Part shown: positions 11,109 to 22,257 of the stretch, in pieces
Layout: the number at the start of each line of letters is the position of its first letter
Position numbering within the stretch: the first letter of the stretch is position 1
The notes under the pieces: model-generated
Told to the model about the DNA's origin: nothing
Database searches by the model: none
What the model saw: only the letters and a program-made list of their open reading frames with translations
Made by a program: the position numbers and the translations under genes
DNA from: Welwitschia mirabilis
Taxonomy: Eukaryota > Gnetophyta > Gnetopsida > Welwitschiales
Direction of reading: 5' to 3'
Assembly: GCA_051453625.1 (NCBI GenBank)
Contig: JBOZIK010000001.1
Coordinates: forward strand, 293,584,174 to 293,648,173
DNA: 64,000 bases

Positions 11109-12413
11109 TGAAAACCCATTATCATTGATTAATCTAATGAGTTTTTATAGTCAGTCCACTTTGTAGAGATTTCTTAGCATCAGGTGACTGACTTCTAAGA
11201 CCAGGCAGCCAACCTATTTAAGAATTGTGATACTTCTTCAAAATTAGGTGACTACACATATAACATAGAGCGACTGGACTAATACAGATTAAGAAACTGA
11301 TTAGCTGAAGAACTAGTGACTAAGTGAGTTATACCAGACAACCAATTTATCACATCATAAAGAAGACTAGTTCTAGAACGAGCAACCAAAACTATATTAT
11401 TTAATTGATCTCATTTGAACCTGAATGTAAGAACTAGGACAAACATGAATAACCAATAAACAGATAATAGCGACTGCACCGCATTCTATGAAATTCAATC
11501 TGATAATAGAATGGACAATCGACTAAACTCCTAAGGGTGACCACATGATAAGCAGTAAAGCTTAAATCTAGTAAGTGCAAGGGTACCTAGTGGATGTGAT
11601 TATAGGTGATTGCATTCTACCTAGAATCTATCCTCATAAGGTTAATCGAGTAAAAATTATCAGGGTGATTGAATAAAGGTCAACTGCATATAAACCTAAG
11701 GGCGACCGAATATGCACAAGTTATGTACTGAGAAATCTATATCAAGAACCAATGACCAAATATTAAGAACAATGGCTACTGCAGGTTTGGGNNNNNNNNN
11801 NNNNNNNNNNNNNNNNCCGTAAGAAAAAAAAAATGTAACCATTATGATTTCAATGGTTCATCAAAAGGAATACAATGATTCATTAAAAAGCACAACAGTT
11901 TGCTTCATCCTGATAAAATAGTTACCTTATGCATCTTGAGTATTTAAGCTTTCCTCTAATTAGATGAGGTACCAAGCCTTTTTAGAAAATTCTAAGATTG
12001 AGAAAGAAGAACTATCATACTCTTTTAAGACTGTATCTAAGCTATATTTAAATTCAGATTTCTAATTAACTCTATCATTGTATCTACTTAGAAGAAGAGA
12101 TTGTTGTACCTTAAAGAAAATATTTGTGCATCTGTGTATTTTACTTTCTTCGTTTCATCTGTGATTGAGGATAAACCATAAAATCCTCTATGGTTGTGAA
12201 AGGTTATTTAGTAAGCCTAAAAACCATCATTGGAAGCTAATATATGCCAGTCAAGTATAAGGAGTCTAAGAAACTAAAGTGTGATGTCTATCCACCATTG
12301 AATATCTTGTTTTTGCATTACTTTTCTAGTTTTCTTATTCGCAGGTTGTGAAAAAAAAGAAATTCATTTTAAAGACCTATTCATCCCCCTCTATCGTTGA
12401 TCCTCAACTTTTA
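11109..12413 (+). repeat. Element B 3' LTR
   Basis: Begins TGAAAACCC and ends in CTTTTA, matching 1447-3706. It carries the same GTGAC-type motif array. A 25-N gap at 11792-11816 replaces about 40 bases that can be read in the 5' LTR near 3075-3115. Confidence 0.88.
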
Positions 12414-12778
12414 AAAGTATTAGTTAAATTCATCATTTATTATATTATGGATGAGATTATACCTCATGAATTAGATTAAAATCAGTTGATGATTTTTATT
12501 ATTTTATAGAAAGGCAATTAGATAACTTTAGAATAAAGGATTGCATAGGACCAATCAGTGATACATTAAAGCTAGTTTTCTTTTTTTCTTTCTAAGATGA
12601 AGCTAAAACCCTAAGATTTGTTTCATTTTTTCTTCTCTTTTCTTCCTTTTTTGTAATTTGTATTAAAATTAAAGTTAGTGTAATTCTAGCCAATACCCTA
12701 TGTTATCCCTAAGGAAGAATAATGACTAACTTTCTAACTTTGTTTTAAATCTAAGATATTGTATTGTAAAGTTAATTA
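12414..12778 (+). repeat. Element A 5' LTR, second part
   Basis: Collinear with about 24985-25327: ATTCATCATTT, CC[TC]CATGAATT, AAAGTTAGT[GT]TAATTCTAG, and TTATCCCT. It resumes exactly where element B ends, which shows that B sits inside this LTR. Confidence 0.85.
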
Positions 12779-12781
12779 GAT

Positions 12782-12801
12782 TTTAGCATTATTCCTAGTG
12801 A
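12782..12801 (+). other. Element A primer-binding site (tRNA-Asp type, decayed)
   Basis: TTTAGCATTATTCCTAGTGA follows the LTR end. Compared with the plant gypsy site TTGGCGCCGTTGCCGGGGA, nearly every difference is G-to-A or C-to-T. The two exceptions lie near the end. Confidence 0.6.
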
Positions 12802-14971
12802 TAATGACATGGTAGCAGCACAGAGGAGTACTAGTTTTTTCTTTCTAAAAGTTTTTATTTTCTAGTGATGGGTATAGGTCATTTTTTCTAGTGTTATCCT
12901 ATACTAGTCCATTTTTTCTTTCCTTGTGTATGCCTTCTAGTGGTTGGTACTACTTATTCTAGTGTTATTTCAAACTGGTCCAATATTTTTAAAGTTTGTT
13001 TTTTATTTCTTAACTTGTTTTCTTCAAGTCTAACATTTGTTTTAGTTACTTTGGAGTTAAGAAAACTCTAAAAATATTGAAAATTTTAATAAAACTTTAC
13101 AATTACATTTCATGTTTTTCTTTTATACTATGTTTTGTATGTTTTTCTATGTGAATATAAATATTAAAATTTTCTTAAAAAAATTTCATGGTTCTTCTTA
13201 CATTTTATTCACATTTGCTATTTCACAGCATTCATAAAGGATTAAAACCTTTAAAATTTTCTTGCAATTTTACTTAATTTTATTTATGTATCTCTTTTAT
13301 TTTATTATAACCTCAACATTGTAAATTCCTGTATGCGATCAAGAACCTATTTAGAAAACTTTTTGAGTAATAGTTCCCTCTAAAAATTTAAACAATTATG
13401 AAAACAAGAACTTTAATTTTAAAATCATAATTGATTTTCTTAAAAACTTGTTACAAGTTGGGTGAATAATCCATTTGATACACTGCTAAGCCCAATTTAC
13501 TTATGGAAATAGTGATAATTCCCATAACACTCAAAATTATATTTAACATAAAACTATCTATGATAATATTAGGCCCAAGAAAACCACAAGGGGATTTATC
13601 TAATTCAACTATTACAACCATTACTTTTTACCCTTATTTCCATATTAATTTAACTAGCACTGTCCATATTCTAATTAATGTTCTTATTTAAAATATGAAA
13701 ATCCTTATACTAACTCATAGGAATTTCAGCCCACACCTTCCTTCATCCCTCATGATCCTTACCCTTTACCATCATATTCATATTCATCATTCATTTATTC
13801 TTATCATTTATCTCTCTTATAATACCATTCATCTTTAAAAATTTAACAAATGTCTTTACATTTTTTGGATGATACTCTTATAAGATCTATGGAAGTCTAG
13901 ATGCAAGTAAATAAAAAACAAGAGCAAAAAAACCAAAGGTTTGAGCAAGATATCCATCAAGTGACCCAAGAGTCTACTTAAATCCTAAAAATATTAGAAG
14001 TAGAAAATATTCCTAGATTCTATGAATCTACAATTTAGAAAACTTTGAAGGGATTAGTAAAAGTAAAATCAACAAAACCCAAATCATATCCCTTAGGAAT
14101 GCACAAGAAAACTTTGAATCCCACAACAAAAATAATGATGATATCCAAAGGGACCTTGAGTATAGAAATGACTAAGAAAGGGAATGGTTTCATGTGAGTA
14201 GACTATACCTTAGAGTAGGATTAGACATTTTAGATTATGATGATCAATCCATAATATGTGAGTAAAACATTTAAGGGAGAAGAAAAACTTAAATATTACA
14301 TAACAGAAAATGAATCCATGAGAACATTAATTAAAGAAATAACATTGATTTCTTTGAATCTTAACCTATGTTTCCTGCACAACCTTTTAAAGAAAACCCT
14401 TTATGAACTTTAATGAAGATAAGAACATTAAATAAGAGCATTTTTATTCATGCTTTAAACAATTTTTTTGCCAACAACATAATAAATTAATTATGACAGA
14501 TTTACCTTTATATAAGCAAGACCCATGCCTTAGTGGATAAAACTTATATAGAACTAACTTTTAGAGATCATGAATTTTCCAATTCATTTTCATATTCCTC
14601 CTAATATGATGTCTTATAAGAGTTATCGATTAAACATAAACAAGATAAGGGATCAAATAAAACTAAATTTAAACATATAAACATTTTTGCTTGCACTAAT
14701 GTTTTCTTTAAGCTTATAGACTCATGCATAAAAATTTACATGTATTTGCCCCTACTTCAAAATACTTTGCAAATATTTGAATCATTCATAGATCTTTTCT
14801 ATAATTTTAAGCTTCTATGCACATATTAATTTAGAGAGTTTTTAGTTTTTAGATTATATTTTTCTTATAGGATAGAATTTTTTTAATGTTAGATTTATTT
14901 TCATAAAAATATAAGAGACTTAACAAAATGCATGCTTAATGGACTTTCTCATTTAAAACCTTACAAACACT
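12802..14971 (+). pseudogene. Element A internal region, 5' half (possible gag remnant)
   Basis: No pol domain is visible. Around 13860-14020 a frame reads like a charged coiled-coil segment (KKQEQKNQRFEQDIHQVTQES) ending in KILEVENIPRFYEST. This could be the N-terminal part of a gypsy Gag, but I cannot confirm it. Up to 13850 there is only AT-rich leader with pyrimidine-rich stretches. The region ends at the ACT duplicated by element C. Confidence 0.35.
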
Positions 14972-15240
14972 CACTATAAGAAATATAGGCTTGTAAGGCA
15001 TTTCTAAAATGCCTTAAAAACTCTTAAAGAACATCATAAATTCTTTAAAGGTATTTCTTCATAACACGCTTTAAAAAACCTTGCCTTAAAAGCTAATATG
15101 CTTTTAAGACATTTTTGAGGAATTTTAATAAAAACACCTTAAAAGGCCTTTTTGAGGCATTACACCTTAAAAGGCCTTTTGAGGCACTTGTTTCTATATA
15201 TGACTCAAAATCCATTTTGAGGAATTTGATGGAATAAATG
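14972..15240. repeat. Left terminal and subterminal repeats of element C
   Basis: After the CACTA terminus there are repeated AAGGCATTT, AATGCCTTAAAA and CCTTAAAAGGCCTTTTTGAGGCA units, including the inverted pair AAGGCATTTCT/AAAATGCCTT at 14995-15016. Such short arrays are where CACTA transposase subunits bind. Confidence 0.75.
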
Positions 15241-17889
15241 CCTTAAAAGGAATTACCTCATTTAAAAAAAATTATAAATCCATTATGATCAATATATTTC
15301 ATGATTTAAGTTTCTTTGGAATCAAAAGGTTAAATGTTAGAATATATAGCATAAATTCATTGACCCATGTTTATAAGTTAAGTTTCTAAGCTATCAAAGG
15401 CCACCATTAATTTTTACTTGATGAATAAAATCAATAAAGCTAATGAGTGCAAAATGGGTTTTTGTAAATTAACTTCTTTAAAATGAAAAAAGTAAAGAAA
15501 AAATGTGTAGACATTATGTATGATCCAATATGTAGCACATTTTGAGCTTTCACTATGCTGTTACTTTTTTACTATGGTTGATTGAATAGAAATATGATAT
15601 ACTTATCCTTGATAATAGAAATTTTTTTAATGATAAATAAGCAACTAAAGAAACTTCATGGCCTGACTAAGAAGTTATGCTGTGATGAACATATCAAATT
15701 GATTTCTTTCTTGACAAAAATATGGATTATGTAATACTACAACATTAAGCACTCTTAAATGCATAAAACATCAAGTGTGAATTCTATAAGAATGAAACTT
15801 AAGAGTAATTCAGGTTTAAAATGTTAAGAATTAGTACAAATAATGATTGAAAATATAATTAATCATTCTCCTCTAAAAGATTTATAATACCTCTTGGAGG
15901 AAATATGTCACACCCCTTTTTTAGGACATTTAAATCGATGGTATTCAGAGAAATTAAGGATATTCTTCCAAGATCCAAAGTACTCTATTTCTTCTTATGA
16001 TAAAAATATGCTATTATCAAAGAGCTCAAAAGTTTCTGATGCTATTTGCAAAAGTGACATAAGAAACGTTGCCTTCATGTAATGTGAAAATGCTGGAGAC
16101 ATTTCACTGTCTGGTATGTTCTAGAATCATCTAATCCTAAAGAGATTTCATCCATGAAAAAGGTTTTTGTAGATCTAATAATCATCTCTCCTATTTGAGC
16201 AACAAAAAGGTAGTTCTTAGATTGTAGGCATTCAAAGTTCTAAAACCTTAGAATTTCATTAATGCGAAAATGTTTATTGCATCATTTGGTTACCTATTAT
16301 GACATTCTTCTTTTGACTACTAGAGATTCCTATCTGCATATGATCTCCAACTATTGTGTCTAGATAAATGTCAAGGTCCAAAGCTAATTTGAAGAAATTA
16401 ATTAGCTCTGTGATTGATTGCATATTTGAGAAATTTTAAAGAGATTGGATACTAATAGTTACCTTAAGAGTATAATCAGGTCTGAAGAGTGTCTTTTCCC
16501 CTTGAAACAAACTATAAAAAATATAGAAAACTAATTCATAATTAGCTTACTAGACTTAAATCTGAGTAGTAAAACTTAAGGTATTTCTTCAAAAATGTAA
16601 TATTAAGATAAATCTATTTTTCTATACACTTAAATTATTTTCCGGGACTTAGTTTCATATAGAGGTCTACTTATCTAATAGGGAATATTCTAGCAACCTT
16701 TTCTCTCCTTAAAAGCTTAGTCAAAACATCTACAAAAAGATGATGCCATAATTAAAGGCACACTTAGATTAACACTCACCAAATGTAGTTATCCAAAGAA
16801 TGCACTAAAACATGTTTTTTTAAAGATTTCAGACCTATTCTATGATGCCCATCATGTTTATCACTAAATATTCTTACTTTTGTGTGCTTTTTTTGTTAGA
16901 TCAAGTAAGATAATCTTAGGTTTGAAAGGAAATATTAATAAAAAAATCCAATAGGACCAACTACCATAGCTTATGATGCCATTTCCATAAGACTTTCAAG
17001 TGTGTATAGAGATTACTATGTATGCTATAGGTTTTCATTTCCATTAAGGAGGAAAATATTAATATCTTAAAATGTTAGACTTCAAAAAGGTTTTCATTAA
17101 TATATAAACTAAGGATTATCTCTTGTGTAAGATTATAAAACTCTTAGGCTTATTTTAGGACTTAGTCTCTCTCATACATAAGGAAACAAGTCCAATGGTT
17201 AACTTGGAAGCTACGATTAGAAAGGTTATAAGGCCTATGCTAGGAAGGGAATTTTACATTTACATAATGATTTCTTTTGGTAAATGACATTGAAGTATAA
17301 ATGACTTATATTGAAAGCAAGTGAAGAGCTACTAAAGCCTCTTTTTCATCAATACTCAACAATGGAGTGACTAAATTAAACAATGGATTTAAACTTGGAG
17401 ATATTTTATTATTTTAGTAGGGATCCTATAGCAATGTAGCTTGCTAATTTGTTGCATTAGGAATGACATCACAAATAGAAATGGGAAACATAAACATTTT
17501 ATTGGAATAGTGCATGAGTAAAGCTTTCAGATTTAATGAAAAATAATTGTTCACATTGGAAAACCTAATCAAATTATCTACTAATTTAACAAGCCAATGC
17601 AGAATGGTTGTAATTCAAAGTTTAATAAAAACCATTCAGTTCATGTGTTAGACATGTAATACTATAGGTTATTAAATAAATAAGAAGCTATATATCCACA
17701 TCACCACTATAATAGACAATAATGAGTTTCATGTAATTGTTATAGTATAAATTTGTTAACTGTAAATTGTATGCTAATGATACCATCGCTAGAATTTTGT
17801 GTTGTAAATTCGAAATAATCTAGCTATAGTTTTATATTATAAAAACTTAAGCTCTTATGATACACCTATAAAAATAACAAAAAAAAAAG
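15241..17889. other. Element C left arm, no gene recognised
   Basis: AT-rich. A 62-codon stretch at 15894-16082 (EEICHTPFLGHLNRWYSEKL, then SKSSKVSDAICKSDIRNVAF) is less biased than its surroundings and could be another captured exon. I do not recognise it. Nothing else is supportable. Confidence 0.4.
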
Positions 17890-18505
17890 GAAGACATAGA
17901 ATACACCTACAAAAATAACAAAAAGAATCCAAGTATGTCCAAGTCTTATGGAGTAATTCTTTTTACTTGGAGATTTTACTAGCATTTTATAACATGTTTC
18001 TCCTAAAACCATTCTTCAAACTACCATTTTTCAAGAATTTAGAGAGAGAGGAGGTAATTTTATTGTAGCCGTGAGGCTTTAGTATCAAAAATGAGGATGC
18101 CATAGGTTGAGTAATAGGCACTGGTAACATCATCTATGATGTTAAGACTAATGGTAACCTCCTTCAATGTTTTTCTTCTCCACCTCAATCATCATCATCT
18201 AAAACCAATTTCAAGATGCATATTTAAAAACTACCAACTCTTCCTCTGCTGCACCTCTTCAAGAAGAAAAACCATCATAAAAATAACATCAAACGTCCCC
18301 AAGAAGAAGCTAAAAATGGAACCCTAATGGAAAGCTAAAAGAAAAGCTTTTTTACCCTTATAAGGGACATCGCCCTACAAAATAGGTGAAGAACAAAGAG
18401 TCACTCTCGGTGAAGATATAATACCATATAATGTGAAGAATACATCATTTGAATCCCAATTTAGCCACTCTAAAAAACCTTAAGAGAAACCCTTATTTGT
18501 TAGAG
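17890..18505. repeat. Direct repeat 1 inside element C
   Basis: Matches 20782-21400 in the same orientation over about 0.6 kb. Shared phrases include GGAGTAATTCTTTTTACC/TTGG, ATGCCAT[AG]GGTTGAG, CATCATCTATGA, AACTACCAACTCT and TTGAATCCCAATT. It lies immediately upstream of the kinase fragment. The repeat does not start TG or end CA in both copies, so I do not call it an LTR. It may be duplicated upstream sequence of the captured locus. Confidence 0.75.
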
Positions 18506-18587
18506 CTACTGAAACCATTTGAGGAGTATATAACTTATATTTATTCTATTTAAGAAAATTAATGAAATATATAAGAATGCCTACTTA

Positions 18588-19625
18588 ATAGGTACTAAGT
18601 ATATCAGTAGTGTCTATCTTGCATAGCTAAGAGATACAAGTTATCAATTTGCAATCAAGATTATGAATAAGAATAGCCTAAGATCCAAAAAAAAAAAAGA
18701 TGATCAGGGCTTATACTGAGAGAAAGATTATCACAATTATAGATCATCCATTCTTGCCTACCATGTACAAAAGTTTTAAACTAAAAAATACTTGGATCTC
18801 ATAATGCAATACTAAAATGGAGGAAATTTACATACTATTAGACAAAAACAGTCTAACAAGCATTTTTTGAAATCTATTGTAAGATTTTATACATCAAAAG
18901 TGCTTCTTACTCTTCATTATTTTCATATAATGGGAATTATCTATATAGATTTAAAGCCAAAAAATAATTTTATGAGGAAAGAATATCACATCATTCTTTC
19001 TAATTTTGATCTTTCATTAAAGTTCCATGCAAGTTAATGCTTGTGTAATTGGTAAATAACTAAGGGATTCTAGAAAATCTACCTGTAGACACTGGTAAAG
19101 AGGATGATTTTTTAAATTCCACTTGCTTATACCCTCAATGTCTATTTCCCCTACTTCTATTTTATAAATCTAAGATGAAGTCTAATAGAAAGCATAAACT
19201 CAAGTGCTTTTCTTTTTGATCTTATTGAATTTTTAGCAGAGCCAAGTAGTGTTAGATCAATGTCATTTATGAGTACCCATGAGTATCTTCCCACTGAAAT
19301 CATAAAGGAAGAAGGTCATGATAGTGCAGTGGACTTGTGGACATTTAACATATTCTTGTATGAACTTCTTCATGGAAATATCCCATTCAAAGAAAAAAAA
19401 TACTCATGGCACATTGCTCAATGTTATTGAGTAATTACTGAAATTCCTTTAAACACTTGCAGAAAGCAATAATATCAAGGAGTTAATCCAAGAATTACTT
19501 GTCGAGGACCCTGAGTAGAGATTGATTCATGTGAAAGGTTCCATAAAGATTATACAACATCCATTCTTTGAAGGTGTCAAATGAGCTCTTATTCATAGTA
19601 CTCCTCATTCTCAAATGTTAAAACC
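18588..19625 (+). pseudogene. D6PK-like AGC VIII protein kinase fragment captured in a CACTA element
   Basis: Frame-shifted translation follows a plant AGC kinase from the glycine loop to the C-lobe: LGTKYISSVYLA (18588-18625), FAIKIMNKNSL with the ATP-site Lys, TEREIITIIDHPFLPTMYK, then IIYIDLKPKN (18934-18963) in place of the family's IYRDLKPEN, SNFDLSL (18999-19019) in place of SDFDLSL, the activation-loop insertion with [19 protein letters not shown] (19263-19320), [17 protein letters not shown] (about 19338-19390) and HPFFEGVK (19558-19581). In living relatives (D6PK, PINOID, phototropin group) the kinase phosphorylates auxin carriers or signalling proteins at the plasma membrane. Here the catalytic-loop Arg and the magnesium-binding Asp are lost and stops and shifts are frequent, so it is dead. 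Capture by the transposon is inferred from position. Confidence 0.85.
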
Positions 19626-20781
19626 TTGATTAAGAACAAAGAGTAGTCATACTAAAAGTGGTACACATTTAGCTGAGTATTTTTCTAGAAATCTCTTCTA
19701 AAATAAGTGATAAACCATCATAGTACCAATTAAATCAGTTGCATTATAGGTTAAGTGAAGCAAAGTTAAGATCATTACTTGCAAAGCTACAGCAACATTC
19801 TTAAATAATAAGCTTAACAAATAGGAGTAGTAATGCGGCTAAGTAATTTATCTTGATGATTTAATTCTTTAAAACAAATAAGGAATGTATAAAGTTTCAA
19901 TGCAGGATTACAGTAAGAGGGAGGAAAAGCATACACTAGATCAGTCCTTAGCTTCCTTTTTTCTTTCAAGAGGAGGATAGAGATACTATCTAAAATGGAG
20001 TGGAGGCTAAAAGCAGTATTGATAATGATGAAATGCAGAGAAGTCAGAAATAATGAATAGTAAGACTGCCACTCTAGACAATGCCCTTTAATTCTTGTCA
20101 TCGTGAATGCATTATTTGGAGATGATAATTCCCTTTCATGAAATTTCTCCTCATCAAAATAGCCCACTCTATAGACAAACAACTCCCTTGTTTCTAAAGG
20201 CTTGCTGTGAATTAGAGTCAATCCTAGTCTCCATGTCTGAATTTCTTATTATTAGTTTGAATGAATCATACCAGTCATACTATGGTGCTGTGGTGATGAT
20301 GGAGGTGACTACTAACCAAAGCTTAGGCTACACTATGCTTCAAAATAGTTCTTTCTAACATGTTTCTCCTATGTACATTAATGTGATAAATAGTGCAATT
20401 TTAAGACTTGCATTTTTAAGACCAAACATAACACTATGTACTTAAAATCATCCTTTTCCTATGACTAAATTACAACATTCTCTACATCATGACTTGGATG
20501 CTTTCTCTACTGCTATCATTGTAAATATTACTTTTACATTCATTCCTTCATCATTTGTAGCTCCAATAGTAAAGGAACATGAGGAAAGACAAAACATCAA
20601 TAAATCATTAGTGGGGTTTCTCTTCCTACCTAATGATTTCAACATATGCATGGGATATTTGATCCTATCTTCTTTCAGCACTTTTATCCATGAAATTTTT
20701 GGTCTCAAAGCATTTGTTAATAAAGAAAACTTCTGGGAAAACACATTAATGCTACTCATTTATGGTCTAGAAGAGCTTAAA
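19626..20781. other. Element C middle: sequence downstream of the captured kinase
   Basis: Between the kinase end and the second direct repeat. Open stretches exist on both strands (minus 20221-19814, 135 codons; plus 20461-20799, 112 codons), but they overlap antisense frames of similar length and show no motif I know. The sequence may be captured 3' flank of the kinase locus. A CTGTGGTGATGATGGAGGTG segment near 20288 is less AT-rich. Confidence 0.4.
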
Positions 20782-21400
20782 AAGGAGAACATAGAATAGA
20801 CCAACAAAAATAACAAAAAAAAGTCCAAGCATGTCCAAGTTCTGTGGAGTAATTCTTTTTACCTAAAGATCTTTGCTGGTATTTTAATCATGTTTCTCCT
20901 AAGATCATTCTTTAAACTACCATTTTCAAGAACTTAGAGATAAAGGAGGTTATTTTATTATATTAGTAAGGCTATAGTATTAAAATTAAGGATGCCATGG
21001 GTTGAGCAATAGGCACTGACAACATCATCTATGACTTTAATAATAATTATAACCTCCTTCAATGTTTTTTTTCTTCTTTATCTTGATCATCATCATCCAA
21101 AACTAGTTTTAAAATGCATATTCCAAAACTACCAACTCTAGTTCTGCTACACCTCTACAAGAAGAAAAACCATCAAAAAAATTACATCAAACATCTTTAA
21201 GGAGAAGCCACAAAATTGAATCCTAATGAAAAGCTAAAAGAAAATCTTTTTTACCCTTATAAGTATCATTTCACTACAAACTAGGTGAAGAATAAAGATC
21301 TCTTAATGAAGATAGAATATCATATAATGTGAAGGGCACACCATTTGAATCCCAATTCAGCCACTTTAAAAAACCTTAAGAGAGACCCTTATTTATTGCT
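20782..21400. repeat. Direct repeat 2 inside element C
   Basis: Second copy of 17890-18505, same orientation, diverged by substitutions and small indels. It ends near CTTAAGAGA[AG]ACCCTTATTT, after which the two copies differ. Confidence 0.75.
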
Positions 21401-22040
21401 ACTTTACTATTAGTTATCTTCCCCATTTTTATAGGTGTGTATGCAGTGTCATTTACAAGATAAACTCTAAACAGAGATGCCTGGGGAAACAAATATTAAT
21501 TTGCATGCATTCTATATTAATATGACCTTTAAATTAGATGCTTTTTAGGTTTATTTAAAAAAAAGTTATACTCTCAAGTTTCATTTCACCCCAGTTTAGG
21601 ATAAGGAAACCTCCCACTTTATCCAATGCGATGTAGGCGACTTTGCATTTCTTGATCAAGGTAACATTTGCATCCTTTCACTCAAAAAAATGTAGTACAA
21701 ACATTAATTACACCTCCTCCACAAAATACGATATTTTTGCAATTAGGAAATGGAATCAACAACAATTATGATGAAAAGATTTCATTTTCTGGAATCCTAT
21801 GCAGTGGGGTGAAATGAAGGTGAAATGAAGGCATTAGTTTTTTAGTTCCTGTGAAAGCTCTCCTTTTTTATAAGCTAGTAGTCTCTCAAGTACTACCGTC
21901 TATTCTACTCCTCGTTGCTTGTGGCCATGCTCATTATTCTTCTTGAAATCACAGCCACGTTCTTTTTCATGCTTGCACTGTGTTTTCATGCCCATGTGGT
22001 TCTTTGAGGGATTTTGGCTTTTGGTAATGTGTGACTATTT
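21401..22040. other. Element C right arm, no gene recognised
   Basis: A somewhat more GC-rich stretch (for example AAACCTCCCACTTTATCC near 21610) with no frame I can assign. Confidence 0.4.
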
Positions 22041-22257
22041 TAATTTTCATAGACCTAGCTTTTAAGGCATTTGTCTAGTTAAGAACCTTAAAGGGTCATA
22101 GCATTTAAGGAGTTTTGTTCTAGAAAAATACCTTTAAAAGATGATTTTTTTAATTGGTGACTTTTAAGGCATTTATTTTATAAAAATGCCTTAAAAACTC
22201 ATATAATTAAAGTGTTTATCTAAATAAATTCAATATAAACCTTTATTTCTTATAGTG
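22041..22257. repeat. Right subterminal and terminal repeats of element C
   Basis: TTTAAGGCATTTG near 22061, then an inverted pair TTTTAAGGCATTT/AAATGCCTTAAAA near 22163-22197 that could fold as a hairpin, then the inverted terminus at 22237-22257. Mirrors the left end. Confidence 0.75.

Larger units (their letters stand above)
1447..12413 (+). mobile_element. Element B: Sirevirus-type Ty1/copia retrotransposon (decayed)
   Basis: Two LTRs of about 1.3 kb (1447-3706 including 964 N; 11109-12413) flank copia domains in the order gag, protease, integrase, RT, RNase H, and then a further ORF region (9223 to about 10690) before the 3' LTR. That order and the extra 3' ORF fit the Sirevirus (SIRE/Maximus) lineage. 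The LTRs align from T[GA]A[AG]AA[CT]CC to CTT..A. A decayed initiator-Met primer site follows the 5' LTR and purine tracts precede the 3' LTR. The element sits inside the 5' LTR of A: joining its flanks restores the sequence seen uninterrupted at about 24970-25010. The target duplication is eroded. Many in-frame stops show that it is dead. Confidence 0.9.
14972..22257. mobile_element. Element C: CACTA (En/Spm) DNA transposon with a captured kinase fragment
   Basis: The ends are inverted: CACTATAAGAAATA at 14972-14985 and its complement at 22244-22257. Similarity continues a further 7 bases with two mismatches over 21. A 3-bp ACT duplication flanks both sides (14969-14971, 22258-22260), as expected for CACTA. 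Subterminal AAGGCATTT/AAATGCCTT motifs in both orientations cluster within about 260 bases of each end, resembling TnpA-binding arrays. I find no transposase (TnpD/Transposase_21 or TnpA) inside, so it is probably non-autonomous. It carries a decayed plant AGC kinase fragment (18588-19625) between two 0.6-kb direct repeats. Confidence 0.92.

Noticed and set aside
19814-20221. 135-codon minus-strand frame in the CACTA element
   Set aside because: No family motif, and a comparable plus-strand frame overlaps it (20107-20358). I mention it as part of the kinase 3' flank but do not call a gene.
17890-21400. Reading the 0.6-kb repeats as LTRs of a kinase-carrying retrotransposon
   Set aside because: No shared TG start or CA end, no primer site after the first copy and no purine tract before the second. 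Left as a direct repeat.
14972-22257. CACTA transposase
   Set aside because: I looked for TnpD/Transposase_21 and TnpA-like text in several frames of the element and found none. Decay could hide it, so only absence of recognisable sequence is claimed.
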